Assembly: GCA_019057975.1 (NCBI GenBank)
Contig: JAHLWJ010000166.1
Coordinates: 1-9,396 of the forward strand
DNA: 9,396 nucleotides
Origin: Promethearchaeota archaeon
GTDB taxonomy: Archaea > Asgardarchaeota > Lokiarchaeia > Sigynarchaeales > SOKP01
Direction of reading: 5' to 3'
The notes beneath the pieces were generated by a model. It saw only the letters and a program-made list of their open reading frames with translations, had not been told where the DNA came from and did not search any database. A program made the position numbers and the translations under genes. Positions 5,323 through 9,396 of this stretch are shown here, piece by piece (the stretch's first letter is position 1; each line of letters begins with the position of its first letter).

Positions 5323-7908
5323 ATGGCTACCACATCATCCAAAATGGCAATCTTAGATTATTTGTGGGAATGGACAGAATGGTATAGTAGTTGGGCAAAA
5401 CTTCTTGTAAAAAAAATAATTAGCCTTGAAGACTCTCTGCCCGATGAGCAATTAGTATCTGTTTATGATGAATTTCTAAATAATATTTTTCCATCTGATA
5501 AAAAACCTTCTATTGAAATTGAACGACCCAGTTTGACATTTGATACTACCAATTTAAAATTATTATCTATGTCTGAAATAGAAGGGGTCAATAAACTTGC
5601 ACCTGGTCAGCTCTTAGATTTTAGCAATAATATTACAGTTATTTATGGTGCGAACGCTACTGGAAAATCCGGTTATAGTAGGATATTAAAAACACTTGGG
5701 CTTTGTTATCAAAAAGAAAATAAAGTGTTATGTAATGTATATGATACGGGCAAAAAAAGCCAGAAAGCCAAAATAAAATACATGTTGAATAATAAACCTG
5801 GTGAATTTATATGGGATGGTGCTTGTCAATCATCTGAACTTCGCTATCTTTCTATTTTTACAAATGATTGCGTGAATATTAGTATAAATCGAAAGCGAGA
5901 TCTGCTCGTTACTCCCATAGGTTTTCATCTTTTTGGCATTTTATCTAACGATTTAGATAGGCTTGCCAAAATCCATAAAACCAATATTGAAAATTGCGAA
6001 CAAGAAATAACCTGGATCGAAAACTTACACCAAGGAACAGAGGTGTATGAATTCGTCGCTAATTTAGGCGCTCAATCTTCAGTAGAGAAGTTTAACCATT
6101 TAAAAAGCTATACCCCAGATGATGAAAATGACCTTGTTGAACTAACAAAACAAAGGGGCGATTTAAATAAAAAACTTTTAGAAACACAAATTTACCTCCT
6201 TTCGAAACAAGTAAATGAACTAGAAAGTGTAAAATTGCAAATCAGAACCATTCAACACAATTTTAAATCAGAAGATTGGACTAACATTATTAATTATGTA
6301 AAAAAAATAGATAAATTGAGAAAAAAGGAGCAGAAAGGTCTTGAGAAAATTGCAGAGGAAAGAGGAATAGCTCTGTATAAAACAAAAGAATTTAATGATT
6401 TTATCAAAGCAGCTGACAAATATATTCAAAAACTCGACAAGAAAGATTATCCCAAGGATAAAGATGAAACTTGTGTATATTGTGGTCAAAAACTTACTGA
6501 TAACGAGGCTAGAGAACTACTTGCAAATTATAGAATTCTTTTAAGCGACACTACCCAAACTGAAATAAGAGAATATGTAGAATTGCTTAAAGTATTGCGT
6601 GAAAAAATAAAAAATATAAATTCTGATATAAAACTATACCATCCATCATTTGGTGAAAATGAAGAAAAAGAACCTATCCAGCCTAAATTCCTTGAACAGT
6701 TTTGTAAAAAAATTAATGAATTTAAAAAGCTGGCTGAAACTGAAAAAATAAATATAATCCAAGAAAAAAAATTTAATATAGGTTACGAAAAGATAAAAAC
6801 AAAAATTGATAAGAAATTAAAATCAATTACATCTATATTGAATAACAAAAATAAAACTCTGATTCGAATTGAACTAAAAGAAGAAGAGATAGATAGTCAA
6901 ATAAACGAATTACTTGATCGTAAATTGCTAAACAAGAAACAAACTGAAATTGAAAAAAATTTAGCATTACTTAAACGGTCACAGGTCCTGAAATCTAAGT
7001 CACATTTATTTAACACGGATTCAGTAAGCAGAAAAACAACCACGGCGAGAAAAAATTTGATTTCTACAAGTTTTGAAAAAATATTTACCGAGGAGTTGAA
7101 ATTTTTAAGCTGCTCCAATATCAAATTATCGTTGAATTTTGAAACTTCGAAAGCCAAGCCTATTTTAAAACAAGAGATAAAATCACAATATGCTTTAAGT
7201 GACATCCTTAGTGAAGGGGAACAGAAATCGATTGCGTTAGCAGAATTTCTTACTGAGGTTCAGCTTGACAATAAGAACAAAGCATCAATTATTTTTGATG
7301 ACCCGGTAACCAGCTTGGATCATAAAATTATTGACGAATTCACCCGGAGATTGGTTCAGTTATCGAAAGAAAGACAGGTAATCCTATTCACCCATAGCAT
7401 TATTCTTTTTAACAGCATAAAACAAAAGAGCGATTTACCAAGATTTAAAAATCTCGAATTTAAATACTATGAAACGGAGACAGATTTAAAAAATACGGGC
7501 ATTCTATACGAAAGTCCAACTTTAAGAGAAGATAACTTTAATAAATATAAAAAGAGCATAAATGAAATTCTTAATTTACCAAAAGAAAAACGTGATAGGA
7601 AAGAAAGTGAACTAGCAATAAGTGGATACAATAAACTTAGGCCAGCAATTGAAGTATTTGTTGAGAGTGAGATGCTTTTTAACACTATTAAACGATATCG
7701 AAAAAATGTTGCTCTCACTTTACTTGAAAAAATTAATGGTGCCTTAATTGATAAGCATAAGGAACAATTAACAGATATTTTTGAAAAATGTTGTGAGTAT
7801 ATTGAGGCACACAGTAACCCTGAAAAAATTAACCCGACACCCACTTTAATTGAACTAAAAAATGATTTTAATGAACTTTGCCGCATAAGAAACGAATTTG
7901 TTAAATAA
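5323..7908 (+). CDS. RloC/PrrC-like ABC ATPase, possible anticodon nuclease
   Basis: This 861-residue protein has the split ABC-ATPase layout of the AAA_13 / RloC group. After an N-terminal helical domain of about 100 residues (YLWEWTEWYSSWAKLL) comes Walker A GANATGKS (109-116). Long Lys/Glu-rich coiled coils (about 210-560) are broken by a zinc-hook-like CVYC (384-387). The ABC signature LSEGEQ (629-634), Walker B IIFDDPVTSLD (656-666) and switch His691 (FTH) follow. The C-terminal part (about 740-861) carries Arg773-x3-Glu777, then His812 and His830. PrrC uses an Arg-x3-Glu...His triad to cut tRNA anticodon loops, and RloC combines such a nuclease with a zinc hook. The fit here is suggestive, not proven. 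PrrC and RloC genes are typically found in restriction loci and act when restriction is compromised, which agrees with the position after the methylase and specificity genes. AAAGGA lies 8 bases before the ATG. A Rad50-like DNA sensor without nuclease activity is the main alternative. Confidence 0.85.
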   Translation: MATTSSKMAILDYLWEWTEWYSSWAKLLVKKIISLEDSLPDEQLVSVYDEFLNNIFPSDKKPSIEIERPSLTFDTTNLKLLSMSEIEGVNKLAPGQLLDFSNNITVIYGANATGKSGYSRILKTLGLCYQKENKVLCNVYDTGKKSQKAKIKYMLNNKPGEFIWDGACQSSELRYLSIFTNDCVNISINRKRDLLVTPIGFHLFGILSNDLDRLAKIHKTNIENCEQEITWIENLHQGTEVYEFVANLGAQSSVEKFNHLKSYTPDDENDLVELTKQRGDLNKKLLETQIYLLSKQVNELESVKLQIRTIQHNFKSEDWTNIINYVKKIDKLRKKEQKGLEKIAEERGIALYKTKEFNDFIKAADKYIQKLDKKDYPKDKDETCVYCGQKLTDNEARELLANYRILLSDTTQTEIREYVELLKVLREKIKNINSDIKLYHPSFGENEEKEPIQPKFLEQFCKKINEFKKLAETEKINIIQEKKFNIGYEKIKTKIDKKLKSITSILNNKNKTLIRIELKEEEIDSQINELLDRKLLNKKQTEIEKNLALLKRSQVLKSKSHLFNTDSVSRKTTTARKNLISTSFEKIFTEELKFLSCSNIKLSLNFETSKAKPILKQEIKSQYALSDILSEGEQKSIALAEFLTEVQLDNKNKASIIFDDPVTSLDHKIIDEFTRRLVQLSKERQVILFTHSIILFNSIKQKSDLPRFKNLEFKYYETETDLKNTGILYESPTLREDNFNKYKKSINEILNLPKEKRDRKESELAISGYNKLRPAIEVFVESEMLFNTIKRYRKNVALTLLEKINGALIDKHKEQLTDIFEKCCEYIEAHSNPEKINPTPTLIELKNDFNELCRIRNEFVK

Positions 7909-7916
7909 ATAAATTT

Positions 7917-7928
7917 TTTACTAGTAAA
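7917..7928. repeat. Perfect 12-base palindrome TTTACTAGTAAA
   Basis: A perfect 12-base dyad lies in the 53-base gap after the ATPase gene and 20 bases before the ribosome binding site of the next gene. It is preceded by a T run rather than followed by one, so it is not a typical rightward terminator. It could be a small operator or chance in AT-rich DNA. Confidence 0.3.
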
Positions 7929-7961
7929 TAAACATAATTTAAGTTATTGGAGGAAATTGTT

Positions 7962-8279
7962 ATGTTAACTAAGTGGGAATGCCATATCTTGGATTATTTC
8001 TTTGAAAATGGAAATTTCAAAGGAAAATTAGATGATTTGGCAATTGATATTTTCAATAAATATGTAAATTCATTATTTAGTAGAGATAAACATTTTTCAA
8101 TGAATAATCGCGGAAAAGTAGGAAATAAAATTATAAATTCAATTAATAATTTATCAAAATTGCTAATTATTTATGAAGATGAGGGAATTTTTAAAACTAA
8201 AAAACAAATATTAGATAAAATTGGCCAAATTAAGTCTGAAATTTATTATGAACGCTTAAAAGAAATTAATTCTGATTAA
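7962..8279 (+). CDS. Small protein of unknown function
   Basis: This is a 105-residue protein I do not recognise. The ATG at 7962 has an excellent GGAGGA 7 bases upstream; an in-frame TTG at 7947 would overlap that site and is not favoured. The protein begins MLTKWECHILDYFFENG and looks mostly helical, with a Lys/Asn-rich middle and a C-terminal helix ending in YYERLKEINSD. It has one Cys and one Trp, no signal peptide and no membrane segment. It follows the RloC-like gene by 53 bases in the same direction and precedes the glycosylase-like gene by 76 bases. Its size and position would suit a regulator, an adaptor or an inhibitor (antitoxin-like) of a neighbour, but nothing in the sequence decides among these. 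Confidence 0.8.
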   Translation: MLTKWECHILDYFFENGNFKGKLDDLAIDIFNKYVNSLFSRDKHFSMNNRGKVGNKIINSINNLSKLLIIYEDEGIFKTKKQILDKIGQIKSEIYYERLKEINSD

Positions 8280-8320
8280 ACATGAGATTTTATTATGATT
8301 AAAATGACCTATTAAATAAA

Positions 8321-8347
8321 TTGATATAAAGATCTATTCCATAATAT
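8321..8347 (+). promoter_or_regulatory. Possible promoter before the glycosylase-like gene
   Basis: TTGATA (8321-8326) and TAATAT (8342-8347) are 15 bases apart in the short gap before 8356. The spacing is short and the -10 imperfect. If used, transcription would begin at or very close to the ATG at 8356, giving a leaderless or nearly leaderless message. That would fit the lack of any ribosome binding site there. Confidence 0.3.
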
Positions 8348-8355
8348 ATTGATAA

Positions 8356-8952
8356 ATGGTCAATTCGATGTTTGAGATTATAAAAAAATATAAAACAACT
8401 AATTCTGTTAAAGATTTTATCGGTAAAAATTATAATTATAAAATAGCTATAATTGGTCAAGACCCAAGCATAACCACTAAAAATAATAAGTTGATCAATA
8501 CAGTTTTAATGCTTGATGATAAAAATTCCCGTTTGTATCAATATATTTCCATAGAAATACTAGGACCTCTTAATTTATCAGTAGACGAGATAATTGCTTT
8601 TAATCTTATTCATATTCAATTATCAAGTTCTATTCTCAAAATAACACAACAGCATAAAATTGATTTTTATTCCTTTGTATACCGGCTAGCTGAATATTAT
8701 TATCCAACCTTTTTAAAGAAACTACACAAATATCAAGCTAAATATATCATTTCTTTAGGCAAACCAGTATTTGAATTTCTAAAGCGAAAGGGAAATTTAA
8801 AGATTGGAGCAATTAAAGAAGTGTTTGCACGACCGTTTCCTATTTATATTGACAAAAGAAAGTTTATTCTAATTCCTTGCGTTCACTATAATTCACGATT
8901 TCGGATGCCCTATAATATCCAAAAAGAAAAGTTAAAACAGATTACAATTTAA
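8356..8952 (+). CDS. Uracil-DNA glycosylase superfamily protein, divergent
   Basis: This 198-residue protein has the motif order of the uracil-DNA glycosylase fold. IIGQDPS (32-38) matches motif A, with Asp36 where family 1 enzymes hold the water-activating Asp of GQDPY. AFNLI (81-85) puts Asn83 at the base-recognition strand. YIISLGKPVFEFL (130-142) is the typical core strand-helix. IPCVHYNS (173-180) puts His177 where most members have an HPS-type loop. The Tyr of GQDPY, which blocks thymine or modified bases in family 1, is Ser here, and HPS is replaced by HYNS, so the substrate may not be plain uracil. The ATG at 8356 has no ribosome binding site; an ATG at 8368 is the alternative. The place in a defence island is consistent with an anti-phage role: a glycosylase of this superfamily (Brig1) is known to excise a glucosylated phage base. 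A housekeeping repair role is less likely but possible. Confidence 0.75.
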   Translation: MVNSMFEIIKKYKTTNSVKDFIGKNYNYKIAIIGQDPSITTKNNKLINTVLMLDDKNSRLYQYISIEILGPLNLSVDEIIAFNLIHIQLSSSILKITQQHKIDFYSFVYRLAEYYYPTFLKKLHKYQAKYIISLGKPVFEFLKRKGNLKIGAIKEVFARPFPIYIDKRKFILIPCVHYNSRFRMPYNIQKEKLKQITI

Positions 8953-9053
8953 AAATTAGGATGTTTTTATAATTAGAACTCTTTATTTGAAAAAAGTTTT
9001 TTTAAAATAAGATATGAAAGTTTAATATTTTAATAATTGTTCGGAGGTATAAA

Positions 9054-9396
9054 ATGAATACCAACCTACTTAAAAAACATATCGATGGTTTTCTGAGAAA
9101 GTTCAAAAATAATCCAAAGAAGTTTGTTGATGATCTTCAGGAAAGAAAAGAACTAATATCTTACTACCAAAGCTTTTCAAAAGAAAAGATATTAGATATG
9201 GATAAAGATGACATTTATGAATATATATCAAAATTATGGGCTATGTTAATCTGGGGCAATAAACATTATGTGATAGATAAAGTTATTGATGAAAACGGCA
9301 TAAATAATTTTCGTAAACATTTGGCTGATCTTATTTGGGGCCACAATGAGATTGAAAAACGTTGGGATATTTTTCGCACTGAAATAAAAGGCATGG
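9054..9396 (+). CDS. N-terminus of a probable McrB-like AAA ATPase, cut by right edge
   Basis: GGAGG (9043-9047) lies 6 bases before an ATG at 9054, and 114 codons are open to the window end with no stop. The visible part is a helical domain with the distinctive stretch LWAMLIWGNKHYVIDKVI (about residues 65-82), followed by ADLIWGHNEIEKRWDIFR and then EIKGM at the edge. From memory, this kind of domain precedes the AAA ATPase module in McrB-like proteins, which power cleavage of modified DNA. The ATPase motifs themselves would lie beyond the window, so the assignment rests on this N-terminal pattern alone. It lies 101 bases after the glycosylase-like gene in the same direction; no clear terminator is seen between them. 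Confidence 0.6.
   Translation, partial: MNTNLLKKHIDGFLRKFKNNPKKFVDDLQERKELISYYQSFSKEKILDMDKDDIYEYISKLWAMLIWGNKHYVIDKVIDENGINNFRKHLADLIWGHNEIEKRWDIFRTEIKGM

Noticed and set aside
7467..7886. 139-residue minus-strand frame inside the ATPase gene
   Set aside because: It is the complement of a clearly coding, motif-bearing region; its Ser/Leu/Phe bias is that expected of an antisense shadow.
7947..7961. TTG start for the 105-residue protein
   Set aside because: The TTG overlaps the GGAGGA site that serves the ATG at 7962.
8953..9053. Terminator or promoter between the glycosylase-like and McrB-like genes
   Set aside because: There are A and T runs but no stem with G/C pairs, and TTGAAA (8987-8992) has only a weak, badly spaced -10.

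Overview
This is an AT-rich bacterial window (G+C about 30% by eye) with strong GGAGG/AAGGA-type ribosome binding sites before several genes. It looks like part of an anti-phage defence island. There is no rRNA, tRNA, CRISPR array, transposase or integrase, so the lineage cannot be named from it.

Layout. Positions 1-1029 (minus strand, running off the left edge) carry an unrecognised gene that starts at TTG and has a good promoter. Positions 1030-1498 are a divergent intergenic region. It holds a phased set of short palindromes that share the core GATTTATC and have co-varying arms, and then a likely promoter for the rightward genes. At 1499-4929 two overlapping genes encode a restriction-modification enzyme. 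The first is an N6-adenine methyltransferase with a PD-(D/E)XK nuclease domain of the HsdR-N type fused to its N-terminus. The second is a two-TRD specificity subunit. No separate HsdR motor is present, so the pair resembles a BcgI-like two-subunit (type IIB/IIG) enzyme rather than a classical type I system. Positions 4930-5322 have no convincing gene. At 5323-7908 lies a large ABC-type ATPase with a zinc-hook CxxC and a C-terminal RxxxE...H region, which resembles RloC/PrrC anticodon nucleases. Those enzymes are classically encoded in restriction loci and act as a back-up when restriction fails.

The right part holds a 105-residue protein of unknown function (7962-8279), a divergent uracil-DNA-glycosylase-superfamily protein (8356-8952), and the start of a gene (9054 to the right edge) whose N-terminus looks like the domain found in front of McrB-type AAA ATPases. 

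Working model (inference): the modification/restriction pair attacks unmodified DNA. The RloC-like protein would be a suicide or dormancy layer that guards it. The glycosylase-like and McrB-like proteins would deal with phage DNA carrying modified bases that escape ordinary restriction. The most unexpected non-coding signal is the palindrome set at 1141-1261.
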